Shown here piece by piece: positions 50,293 to 57,725 of a stretch of 60,990 bases of DNA; positions within the stretch are counted from its first letter, which is position 1; each line of letters begins with the position of its first letter. The stretch is from NCBI GenBank assembly GCA_021413775.1, contig JAIOPS010000036.1:1-60990 (forward strand), in the 5' to 3' direction. Under the pieces are notes generated by a model that saw only the letters and a list, made by a program, of their open reading frames with translations, made no database searches and was not told the origin of the DNA. The DNA is from Candidatus Kaiserbacteria bacterium (GTDB lineage: Bacteria; Patescibacteriota; Minisyncoccia; Phycocordibacterales; UBA2100). A program made the position numbers and the translations under genes.

Positions 50293-51261
50293 TCAGCGAT
50301 GCGTCCGTGCAAGGTGAATGGCGTGTTCGAGAAATTCCGGGACGGATGAACCGACGGCTTCGAGCATCTGAGGAAATGATGACCCCGGATACAGACCCGG
50401 TATCGCATTGACCTCGAGAAGATATACGCCGTAGGGCGTGCGTATCAGGTCGGCGCGAGAAAAATGAGCTAGACCGAGAGTCGCATGCGCACGTTTCGCG
50501 ATATTTTCCATGGAAAGCTTTTCCTCATAGGAGAACGGGCTCGGAACACTATGGCGCGCGAGCGACGCAAGATGCGCTTCCGGAGAAAGAAATTGCAGTT
50601 CGTGAGCAACAAGAGCCGGCGGAAGCGCGTACAGGTTTTCGTTACGGAAATTTTCAATGACACCGACAGACACTTCTTCGCCCCGGATATATTCCTCGAC
50701 CAGCGCGGCACCGAACGCATCCAGCACATCTGCAATCGCATCCGGTAACTCCCTGATGGTTTTCGCAATACGTATGCCCGCGCCTGCGCCTTCACTCGGG
50801 GGCTTCACAACGTAGGGCGGACCGAATTGTTCGAATACGAGACCAGACATGTCACCGGTGTGCATTTCATTCTGCAAGGAGAACGAAACGGCACGCGGCA
50901 TACGGATTCCCGCCTGAGAGAGCATTTCTCGCGCGCGGATTTTATTGAGCGCAATGCCCGATGCCTGCGCACGCGAGCCCGCATACGGCGTTCCGGAGCG
51001 GTCCAGGAGGCGCTGGAGCGTGCCGTCCTCGCCGACTCCCCCGTGAACTGCATTCAAGACAACGTCTACTTGTGAAAGTGTGCGCACGGGCGTCGACGGT
51101 ATTCCCCGCATATGCCACAGGCCGCTTTTGTCGATGAGAATGTCGCGCACTTCGTACTTGTCGGAAGGAAGCGCACTCATCATCACGGCACCGGTTTTAA
51201 GAGAAAGCGGATACTCGCTCGATGTTCCGCCGCGAATGACGCCTACAGTGACGCGAGTCAT
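50293..51261 (-). CDS. ddl: D-alanine--D-alanine ligase
   Basis: Ddl of 322 residues, an ATP-grasp enzyme making D-Ala-D-Ala for peptidoglycan. VGVIRGGTSSEYPLSL begins the N-terminal domain, LNAVHGGVGEDGTLQRLL the second motif, VVKPPSEGAGAGIRI the ATP loop, and LLEVNAIPGLYPGSSFPQM the metal and D-Ala site. The Lys/Tyr specificity residues were not resolved, so D-Ala-D-Lac cannot be excluded. A TATACT box (51268-51273) ends 6 nt before the ATG. With murB, mraY, murG and mltG it shows a working wall pathway. Confidence 0.93.
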   Translation of the reverse strand: MTRVTVGVIRGGTSSEYPLSLKTGAVMMSALPSDKYEVRDILIDKSGLWHMRGIPSTPVRTLSQVDVVLNAVHGGVGEDGTLQRLLDRSGTPYAGSRAQASGIALNKIRAREMLSQAGIRMPRAVSFSLQNEMHTGDMSGLVFEQFGPPYVVKPPSEGAGAGIRIAKTIRELPDAIADVLDAFGAALVEEYIRGEEVSVGVIENFRNENLYALPPALVAHELQFLSPEAHLASLARHSVPSPFSYEEKLSMENIAKRAHATLGLAHFSRADLIRTPYGVYLLEVNAIPGLYPGSSFPQMLEAVGSSVPEFLEHAIHLARTHR

Positions 51262-51267
51262 CGAAAA

Positions 51268-51273
51268 AGTATA
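51268..51273 (-). promoter_or_regulatory. -10 box of ddl
   Basis: TATACT on the minus strand, 6 nt before the ddl ATG. Confidence 0.6.
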
Positions 51274-51277
51274 CCAC

Positions 51278-51787
51278 CTAGCCTCTCAGATCCTCGAGCA
51301 GCAGGTTGGCGGGAACCTTGAAAACGGACGTGTCGGCATTCCACCACGGTTCACAACCTTCATCGAGCCGCAGCGCGGCTCCTGCGCCGGTGTTATCAGC
51401 CGTACCGGCACCGAGCAAGGTATCAAGGCCTATGACGATAGCGCTGTCGGAATCAGAATCCCAGACGAAAAAGCCGTCAGGCGTGAGGAGGGTATGCTTC
51501 GTCAAACCGCTTGATACATCACTGTAATCAATTCGCATCATATCGTCCGCGATGTAAGCGACTTTTTGTGCTGATGCGGAAAAATTGGACGCGCTCGTTC
51601 TGCAGATAGTGGCGGGCTTACCATGAACAATCTGCAACACGTCGCGCAGACTGAAATCGGAGGCGAGATGGCTGGTTGCCGCAGATATCACAGACGCGGA
51701 ATTGTAGCGGTACCACACATAGCCCGCTCCGCCGAAAACTACGGCGAAGAGCAGTGCAACTGCGGTCACGGCCCTCCCTTCAAACAT
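51278..51787 (-). CDS. Single-pass membrane protein of unknown function (169 aa)
   Basis: A 169-residue protein with an N-terminal helix (about 6-27, VTAVALLFAVVFGGAGYVWY) and an outer domain of 140 residues. It has Cys in ATICRTSAS and DEGCEPWW that could pair, and a beta-rich IVIGLDTLLG middle. I do not recognise the family. The start at 51787 is fixed by a TATACT box ending 6 nt upstream; the open frame upstream of that point lies over uvrC and is not used. Confidence 0.6.
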   Translation of the reverse strand: MFEGRAVTAVALLFAVVFGGAGYVWYRYNSASVISAATSHLASDFSLRDVLQIVHGKPATICRTSASNFSASAQKVAYIADDMMRIDYSDVSSGLTKHTLLTPDGFFVWDSDSDSAIVIGLDTLLGAGTADNTGAGAALRLDEGCEPWWNADTSVFKVPANLLLEDLRG

Positions 51788-51791
51788 ACCC

Positions 51792-53033
51792 CTAGTATAT
51801 CTTGCCGCGACGCTGTCTGTGCCATGCAATACCGAACCTGTGGGATTCATTATTTGCGAGCAATATATCCCGTTCATACGCCTGAATGGCCCGCCCGTCT
51901 CCGATAATGCCTTTCGGTTGATGACGCTCATTCTTCACAACTCCGACGACAGGCACAAAGACCCCCGCTTTTTTCAGAATCTTTTCGGCGGCGCGCAGTT
52001 GTGCTTTCCCTCCGTCGACGACGAAGACGCGTGGCAGCGGCCACTCCGTATGATTCAGACGCCTTTCGAGTACCTCGCTCAGTGCCGCAACATCGTTATT
52101 GGTAACCGTCTGTATCTTAAATTTGCGATACGCGTTTTTTATTTTCTCTCCGTTATCGACGACCGTCATAACTCCCACAGTCTCTACTCCGGCAGTATGC
52201 GCGATGTCATATGCCTCAACTCGAACTCCCCCGCCCGCCGACACACGCTCAGTCCGTATAAGCGATACGTCTTTCACGTGCTCCAGCGCTGCACACTGGC
52301 GGCGCAATATTTCCGCCAATTCAAACTGCTCGTTTTTTGATGCGGCCTTCATCTCTTTTACCAGTTGCCGTTTCAAGCCCTGAAAATTGCCTGAGAATAA
52401 CTGTCGAATGTGCCGCATCTGCATCGCGTACGCTGTTTTTGACATCTCACCTGTGCACACGCCCGGACAGAGACCTATCTGCCTGTTGAAACACGGCTTG
52501 CATGTTACCTGCGAAGGATGCAGTGCCAACTGCTCGACACACGGCGTGCACTTAGCATCCCGGAACGGAAAGATGCGCCGAATTATTTTCATGGCCTCCT
52601 GCAGTTGGATTCCCTGCGGGAACGGTCCGAAAACATGACTCGTCTTCATGCCGCTGCCGCTTTGAAAAAGCTCTCTGCCGCGAATCACAAGAACTTTGGG
52701 AAAATCCTCCTTGGTCAAAACGACATAATTAAAGCTCTTATTGTCCTTCGACGCGACGTTGAAGGGCGGCATTTCACGCTTAATCAGATTCGCTTCAAGA
52801 ATCAGCGCTTCGAGTACCGAACCCGTCTGAATATGTGACACCGAATCCGCATCCTTCACCATCTGAGAAATAGCGGGAGCCCGCGTGACTGCAAGGTCCT
52901 TGGCGAAGTAACTCCGCACCCTGTCACGCAGGGAGGCCGCCTTGCCTACGTACAGAATCTTTCCGTCTTTTTTGAACTGATATATCCCCGGTTCGTCGGG
53001 AAGCTTGAATTGGTTGAGTTCCGCGCGATTCAT
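51792..53033 (-). CDS. uvrC: UvrC-like excinuclease without C-terminal HhH domain
   Basis: A 413-residue form of UvrC (usually about 600). The GIY-YIG domain (1-95) has GIYQFKKDGKILYVGKAASLRDRVRSYF. A Cys-rich stretch (CTPC...CKPCFNRQIGLCPGVC) follows, then a UVR-like part (KEMKAASKNEQFELAEILRRQ) and the RNase-H-like domain with VEAYDIAHTAG, VFVVDGGKAQL and SHRFGIAWHRQRR. It ends directly after this, so the (HhH)2 DNA-binding domain is missing. Both incision sites look present. A TATACT box (53040-53045) ends 6 nt before the ATG; the 3' end runs to the promoter of the 169-residue gene. Confidence 0.88.
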   Translation of the reverse strand: MNRAELNQFKLPDEPGIYQFKKDGKILYVGKAASLRDRVRSYFAKDLAVTRAPAISQMVKDADSVSHIQTGSVLEALILEANLIKREMPPFNVASKDNKSFNYVVLTKEDFPKVLVIRGRELFQSGSGMKTSHVFGPFPQGIQLQEAMKIIRRIFPFRDAKCTPCVEQLALHPSQVTCKPCFNRQIGLCPGVCTGEMSKTAYAMQMRHIRQLFSGNFQGLKRQLVKEMKAASKNEQFELAEILRRQCAALEHVKDVSLIRTERVSAGGGVRVEAYDIAHTAGVETVGVMTVVDNGEKIKNAYRKFKIQTVTNNDVAALSEVLERRLNHTEWPLPRVFVVDGGKAQLRAAEKILKKAGVFVPVVGVVKNERHQPKGIIGDGRAIQAYERDILLANNESHRFGIAWHRQRRGKIY

Positions 53034-53039
53034 ATGACG

Positions 53040-53045
53040 AGTATA
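53040..53045 (-). promoter_or_regulatory. -10 box of uvrC
   Basis: TATACT on the minus strand, 6 nt before the ATG. Confidence 0.6.
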
Positions 53046-53074
53046 CCCAAACCGTTGTCCACAGCGAGTATTTT

Positions 53075-53102
53075 TTGACGAGGGCTTTTATGCGCGTATA
53101 CT
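53075..53102 (+). promoter_or_regulatory. carAB promoter
   Basis: TTGACG (53075-53080), 16-bp spacer, TATACT (53097-53102). Transcription should start about 53109, 3 nt before the leader-peptide ATG. Confidence 0.7.
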
Positions 53103-53111
53103 GCCATTTTA

Positions 53112-53213
53112 ATGACTCCGAAGATGCTCGCGCCGAATGACACCCCGACCGGGGCTCTTTTTTTGTCCGTATTTCCTCCCGCACGAAGCGGGATTTTTTC
53201 TACCGCGATATGA
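53112..53213 (+). CDS. Putative carAB leader peptide (33 aa)
   Basis: A 33-codon frame from ATG 53112 to TGA 53211-53213. The peptide starts MTPKMLAPNDTPTGALF and ends SGIFSTAI. Its stop overlaps the carA ATG as ATGA, so ribosomes finishing it could re-start on carA. The codons run over two hairpin/U-tract elements, including the CTTTTTTTG and ATTTTTTCT stretches. Layout resembles the pyrL leader of enteric pyrBI. The peptide itself need not have a function. Translation is likely leaderless, since the -10 box ends 9 nt before the ATG. Confidence 0.55.
   Translation: MTPKMLAPNDTPTGALFLSVFPPARSGIFSTAI
53143..53199 (+). terminator. Tandem hairpin/U-tract elements of the carAB leader (putative attenuator)
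   Basis: Element 1: CCCC-GACC-GGGG (53143-53154) then CTCTTTTTTT. Element 2: TCCCGC-ACGAA-GCGGGA (53177-53193) then TTTTTT (53194-53199), ending 10 nt before the carA ATG. Both look like short intrinsic terminators on the plus strand, yet they precede the structural genes. Confidence 0.6.
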
Positions 53214-54253
53214 AGCTCTACTTGGAGGACGGTACTTCGTACGCGGGCGAAGCTTTCGGCCACAACGGGCCTGCCACGGGCGAAGCGGTTTTCGCGACGG
53301 GCATGACCGGGTACGTTGAGTCTCTCACCGACCCCTCCTTCGCGGGCCAAATTCTGGTCTGCACCTACCCGCTCATCGGCAACTACGGAGTCCCCTCTCC
53401 GGATGTTTTCGAATCCTCCCGCATACACGTTGCGGGCCTGGTCGTCTCAGAGTACTCGGCGAATTACTCGCACCACGATGCATTGCAATCGCTCGACTCA
53501 TGGCTCAAGGCTCATAAAATCCCCGCACTTACGGGTGTAGACACGCGCGCCATAACCAAACGCCTCCGTGAGCGCGGCGTCATGCTCGGCCAGTTGAACC
53601 GCGGAAAACCCGGCGCGTTTGAGGACCCGAACCGGGAAAACCTTGTAGCGCGTGTGTCTCCGAAAGAGATCCGTGTATACGGCGACGGGCCTCTTAAAAT
53701 TGTGCTCGTCGATTGCGGCTCGAAAGAAAACATCGTGCGCTCGCTCGTCCGCCCCGGCATCACGCTCACCCGTGTGCCATGGAACTACGACTTCACCAAC
53801 GACGAGTACCACGCCCTCGTGCTTTCAAACGGCCCCGGGGACCCGGAGATGTGCGGGCCGACGGTCACACACATCCGTACTGCAATGCGTGCCGGTAAGC
53901 CCATCCTGGGCGTATGTCTCGGCAATCAGCTACTGGCTCTCGCCGCGGGCGGTTCGACGTACAAGCTCAAGTACGGGCACCGTTCCCAGAACCAACCGTG
54001 TATCGAGAGCGCTACCGGTCGCTGCTACATCACGTCTCAGAATCACGGCTTTGCGGTCGACGCCTCTACGCTCTCCTCAGGCTGGTCCGTATGGTTTACC
54101 AATGCGAACGACGGGTCCGTCGAGGGTATCCGGCACAGCACGAAACCGTGGCGCTCCGTCCAGTTTCATCCTGAAAGCTCACCGGGACCCACCGACACAG
54201 CCTGGATATTTGATGAATTTCTCAACGGTCTTCCGAAACAGATACGCATATGA
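53210..54253 (+). CDS. carA: Carbamoyl-phosphate synthase small subunit
   Basis: CarA of 347 residues, the glutaminase that hands ammonia to CarB for carbamoyl phosphate, the start of pyrimidine and arginine synthesis. The N-terminal domain has FATGMTGYVESLTDPSFAGQ; the amidotransferase domain has nucleophile Cys236 in GVCLGNQ and His/Glu in FHPESSPGP. Its stop overlaps carB (ATGA). The start codon overlaps the leader peptide stop. Confidence 0.95.
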   Translation: MKLYLEDGTSYAGEAFGHNGPATGEAVFATGMTGYVESLTDPSFAGQILVCTYPLIGNYGVPSPDVFESSRIHVAGLVVSEYSANYSHHDALQSLDSWLKAHKIPALTGVDTRAITKRLRERGVMLGQLNRGKPGAFEDPNRENLVARVSPKEIRVYGDGPLKIVLVDCGSKENIVRSLVRPGITLTRVPWNYDFTNDEYHALVLSNGPGDPEMCGPTVTHIRTAMRAGKPILGVCLGNQLLALAAGGSTYKLKYGHRSQNQPCIESATGRCYITSQNHGFAVDASTLSSGWSVWFTNANDGSVEGIRHSTKPWRSVQFHPESSPGPTDTAWIFDEFLNGLPKQIRI

Positions 54254-57200
54254 TATTCCCGAAAAAAATACTTTTGCTCGGTTCGGGCGGCCTCAAAATC
54301 GGTCAGGCGGGTGAATTCGACTACTCAGGTACGCAGGCGATAAAAGCGTACAAGGAGGAAGAGATTTCCGTGGTGCTGATGAACCCGAACATCGCCACCG
54401 TCCAAACCGATGACAAGCTGGCAGACTCCGTATATTTTCTTCCCCTCACTCTGGAATTCGCGACGAAGATAATAGAAAAAGAAAAGCCCGATGCGATAGC
54501 GCTTTCCTTCGGCGGCCAGACCGCGCTCAATCTCGGACTTGAACTTGAATCCGCGGGAATTCTGAAGAAGCACCATGTTCGTGTCTTGGGCACGCCTGCA
54601 TCTGTTATTCGGGATACGGAAGACCGGGAGCTGTTTGTCAAACGCTTACGTCAAATTGACGTAAAGACGGCGCGCAGCATCGCGACGCGCACGGTTACTG
54701 AAGCCGTCACCGCTGCGAAGAAAATCGGCTACCCCGTGATGGTCCGCTCCGGTTTTGCACTCGGCGGAGAGGGCTCCGGTGTGGTCCGCTCGGAAAAAGA
54801 ATTGAAGAAAAAGCTTCACGAAGTTTTCCGTTCGGTCTCGCAGGTGCTCGTCGAAGAGTACCTGGGAGGCTGGAAAGAGGTGGAATACGAGGTTGTCCGT
54901 GACGCTGCAGACAACTGCATCACCGTCTGCAACATGGAGAACATCGACCCGATGGGAGTCCATACGGGCGAAAGCATCGTCGTCGCTCCGTCGCAAACGC
55001 TTTCGAATACTGAATATCATTATCTGCGCGAGGTCGCGATACGGACCATCAGGCATCTCGGTATCGTCGGTGAGTGCAATATCCAATATGCGCTGAATCC
55101 TGCTACGAGCGACTACCGTGTTATCGAGGTGAACGCACGTCTCTCCCGTTCTTCTGCACTCGCTTCGAAAGCGACCGGGTATCCACTTGCGTTCGTTGCG
55201 GCGAAACTCAGCCTCGGGTACAAACTGACCGAACTCAAGAATTCGGTTACGAAGAAAACCATCGCCTGTTTCGAGCCCGCTCTCGACTACCTCGTGTTGA
55301 AAGTCCCCCGTTGGGACCTGACGAAATTCGATAATGCGGTGACGCAAATAGGAACTGAGATGAAAAGCGTCGGCGAAGTGATGGCCATCGGACGAAGTTT
55401 CGAGGAGGCCCTGCAAAAGGCTCTCCGCATGCTTAACATCGGCGCGCAGGGATTCACCGCTCAACGAAACGGCAACTTTGCATTCAAGGGGTACGCGCAG
55501 GAGATAAGGGAGCCGACGACGAGGCGCATTTTTGCTCTTGCGCAAGCTCTATCCGCCGGTATCAGTACGAAGAAACTGCATGAACTCTCCCGGATTGACC
55601 CGTGGTTTCTGGATAAGATGCGCCGCATCATCGACATAGAATCCGATCTGAAGAAAGCGAAACGGATTGACGAGTCAGCTATGCGGAAGGCAAAACGTGC
55701 AGGATTCTCTGATGCTCAAATTGCGAGCATCAGGAAAACATCGCCGGATGCAATCCGGGCTCTGCGGAAAAAGCTTAAAGTCATTCCTGTCGTCAAACAA
55801 ATCGATACGCTCGCGGGTGAGTTTCCGGCGCAGACGAACTATCTGTATCTGACGTATCACGGTACGGAGAACGACATCGCCCCGTCCGACAAGCACGTCG
55901 CCGTACTCGGTTCCGGTCCGTACTCAATCGGCTCATCGGTCGAATTCGACTGGTCATGCGTGCAAGCCCTGAAGACCCTCCGCGCGCAGAAATTCGGGAC
56001 CATTATGATTAACTCCAATCCGGAGACTGTTTCCACGGACTACGACATGTCCGACAGGCTGTACTTCGACGAACTGAGTCTTGAGCGCGTGCTTGATATA
56101 ACGGAATTCGAAAAACCGAAAGGCGTAATCGTCTCGACAGGCGGCCAGATTCCGAACAACTTAGCACTGCCCTTGGCCGGACACGGAGTGACCGTACTCG
56201 GTACCGCTCCGCACGATATTGACCGTGCCGAAGACCGTCATGTGTTTTCAAAACTTTTGGATACACTGAACATACAGCAACCGGGCTGGACGGAAGTTAC
56301 GACACCGGCCGCCGCCAAACGCCGTGCGCGTGAACTCGGCTACCCGGTTCTCGTTCGTCCGTCGTACGTACTTTCCGGCTCAGCAATGAAGGTCGCGTAT
56401 GATGAAAAGTCCCTTCTCGCGTTTCTCAAACACGCGGCGGATGTCTCCTCGGACCATCCCGTCGTAATTTCAAAATTCATTGAGAACGCCCGTGAGATAG
56501 AAATGGACGGCGTCGCACAAAACGGCAAGCTCGTTATTTATGCCATAAGTGAGCACGTGGAAAATGCCGGTACGCACTCCGGCGATGCCACCGTTGTACT
56601 GCCGCCGCAGCGAACCTATCTGGAAACAATCCGGAGAGCGAAAGGCATCACGAAGGATATCGTTGAATCTCTGAAAATTACCGGGCCATTCAACATGCAG
56701 TTTTTGGCGAAAGACAATCACTTGATGGTTATCGAATGCAACGTGCGTGCATCACGCAGCTTTCCTTTCGTCTCCAAGGTGACGGGCCACAACTTCATCG
56801 ATATCGCGACCAAGGCCATTCTTGGGGTTACCGTGTCCGGTCACTACCGTACAGTAGAGCTTGATACCGTCGCGGTAAAGTCACCTCAATTCTCGTACAG
56901 CCGTATCCGCGGTGCAGATCCGACCACGTCCGTGGAAATGGGCTCGACGGGCGAAGTCGCATGCTTCGGTGATACGTACAGCGAGGCGCTCATCAAATCC
57001 ATGATGGCCGCCGGATTCCGTTTGCCGAAGAAAAACATTCTCATCTCCCTCGGCGGTGAAGAAAACAAGATAAAACTTCTGCCGACGATTCAAAAGTTAT
57101 CCGAGATGGGCTTCTCTCTCTATGCAACCGAGCACACCGCGGATTTTATCCGCAGTCACGGGATGAAATGCGAAAAAGTATACAAAGTGCAGCACAAGGG

Positions 57201-57429
57201 CTCGCCGAATGTCACGGAGCTTCTCGAGAGCGGGGTACTCGACCTCATCATAAATATCCCGGTTCGCGTCAAAGACGCAATCGACGGTTTTATCGTCCGC
57301 CGCAAAGCGATAGATTTGAACATTCCGCTCATAACGAACAGGCAGCTTGCGGAAGGATTCGTCACTGCACTCTCCGAGACAGATGTACACTCAATCCCGG
57401 TAAAGAGCTGGGCGGAGTACCGCGAGTAG
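54250..57429 (+). CDS. carB: Carbamoyl-phosphate synthase large subunit
   Basis: CarB of 1059 residues, full length. Two ATP-grasp halves: the first begins KILLLGSGGLKIGQAGEFDYSG and the second (about 550 on) HVAVLGSGPYSIGSSVEFDWS. EYLGGWKEVEYEVVRD and the ENARE-type motif (KFIENAREIEMDGVA) mark the grasp sites. The C-terminal MGS-like domain (about 930-1059) binds allosteric effectors. Together with carA it gives carbamoyl phosphate. No other pyr or arg gene is in the window. Confidence 0.96.
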   Translation: MIFPKKILLLGSGGLKIGQAGEFDYSGTQAIKAYKEEEISVVLMNPNIATVQTDDKLADSVYFLPLTLEFATKIIEKEKPDAIALSFGGQTALNLGLELESAGILKKHHVRVLGTPASVIRDTEDRELFVKRLRQIDVKTARSIATRTVTEAVTAAKKIGYPVMVRSGFALGGEGSGVVRSEKELKKKLHEVFRSVSQVLVEEYLGGWKEVEYEVVRDAADNCITVCNMENIDPMGVHTGESIVVAPSQTLSNTEYHYLREVAIRTIRHLGIVGECNIQYALNPATSDYRVIEVNARLSRSSALASKATGYPLAFVAAKLSLGYKLTELKNSVTKKTIACFEPALDYLVLKVPRWDLTKFDNAVTQIGTEMKSVGEVMAIGRSFEEALQKALRMLNIGAQGFTAQRNGNFAFKGYAQEIREPTTRRIFALAQALSAGISTKKLHELSRIDPWFLDKMRRIIDIESDLKKAKRIDESAMRKAKRAGFSDAQIASIRKTSPDAIRALRKKLKVIPVVKQIDTLAGEFPAQTNYLYLTYHGTENDIAPSDKHVAVLGSGPYSIGSSVEFDWSCVQALKTLRAQKFGTIMINSNPETVSTDYDMSDRLYFDELSLERVLDITEFEKPKGVIVSTGGQIPNNLALPLAGHGVTVLGTAPHDIDRAEDRHVFSKLLDTLNIQQPGWTEVTTPAAAKRRARELGYPVLVRPSYVLSGSAMKVAYDEKSLLAFLKHAADVSSDHPVVISKFIENAREIEMDGVAQNGKLVIYAISEHVENAGTHSGDATVVLPPQRTYLETIRRAKGITKDIVESLKITGPFNMQFLAKDNHLMVIECNVRASRSFPFVSKVTGHNFIDIATKAILGVTVSGHYRTVELDTVAVKSPQFSYSRIRGADPTTSVEMGSTGEVACFGDTYSEALIKSMMAAGFRLPKKNILISLGGEENKIKLLPTIQKLSEMGFSLYATEHTADFIRSHGMKCEKVYKVQHKGSPNVTELLESGVLDLIINIPVRVKDAIDGFIVRRKAIDLNIPLITNRQLAEGFVTALSETDVHSIPVKSWAEYRE

Positions 57430-57434
57430 CAATA

Positions 57435-57495
57435 TAAAAACTGTGGGCCCCTCCCTCGTACGCAGTACAAAAGGGAGAGGCCCAACACTCGGACG
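57435..57495 (-). terminator. Terminator of the candidate ncRNA
   Basis: On the minus strand TGGGCCTCTCCCT pairs with AGGGAGGGGCCCA (13 bp, one G-U) with GTAC/GTAC inside the loop, then ACAGTTTTTATATT. A strong intrinsic terminator. On the plus strand no T-run follows the stem. Confidence 0.85.
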
Positions 57496-57690
57496 CTACT
57501 ACTAACAGAACTAAACAAGCGCAACAAACTCTACGCAATGTGTACGCCACAACGACGCTACACAATACTCAACGAATTACGCAACTCGTACGCGGCGGAG
57601 TCGTACGGACTCCCTCGCTATCCGGTTTTTTTTCTTTTCCGGAAGCGGAAACGCCATTGGCTGCGACACCGGTAGTCAACGTGGCGTTGA
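57440..57690 (-). ncRNA. Candidate structured small RNA, about 250 nt
   Basis: Bounded by the promoter at 57697-57725 and the terminator at 57435-57495. From its 5' end: hairpin TCAACG-CCA-CGTTGA; hairpin CCGG with an A-rich 13-nt loop (about 57626-57646); hairpin GGAGTC-CGTAC-GACTCC (about 57597-57613); a G/U-rich stretch of about 100 nt; the terminator. I saw no signature of RNase P, tmRNA, 6S or SRP RNA. A 26-codon reading frame near the 5' end encodes a basic peptide and cannot be excluded as the real product. Confidence 0.55.
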
Positions 57691-57696
57691 GCCGCC

Positions 57697-57725
57697 TTTA
57701 TAACCTTTCCGGACGACCCTGTCAA
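57697..57725 (-). promoter_or_regulatory. Near-consensus promoter of the candidate ncRNA
   Basis: TTGACA (57720-57725), 17-bp spacer, TATAAA (57697-57702) on the minus strand. The best sigma-70-type match in the window; it overlaps the end of uvrA. Confidence 0.75.

Larger units (their letters stand above)
57430..57721. other. carB-uvrA intergenic region with ncRNA unit
   Basis: About 290 bases without a convincing protein gene. On the plus strand it is A/C rich and G poor, especially 57481-57590. On the minus strand it holds a complete promoter-to-terminator unit, described separately. Confidence 0.6.

Noticed and set aside
57362..57565. 67-residue minus-strand frame after carB
   Set aside because: It runs through the terminator hairpin and into carB, starts with a rare codon and has an odd Cys/Val-rich composition; more likely a chance frame in G/U-rich sequence.
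57590..57670. 26-codon basic peptide frame inside the candidate ncRNA
   Set aside because: The frame covers two clear hairpins and has no family match by eye. Kept as an alternative, not annotated as a gene.
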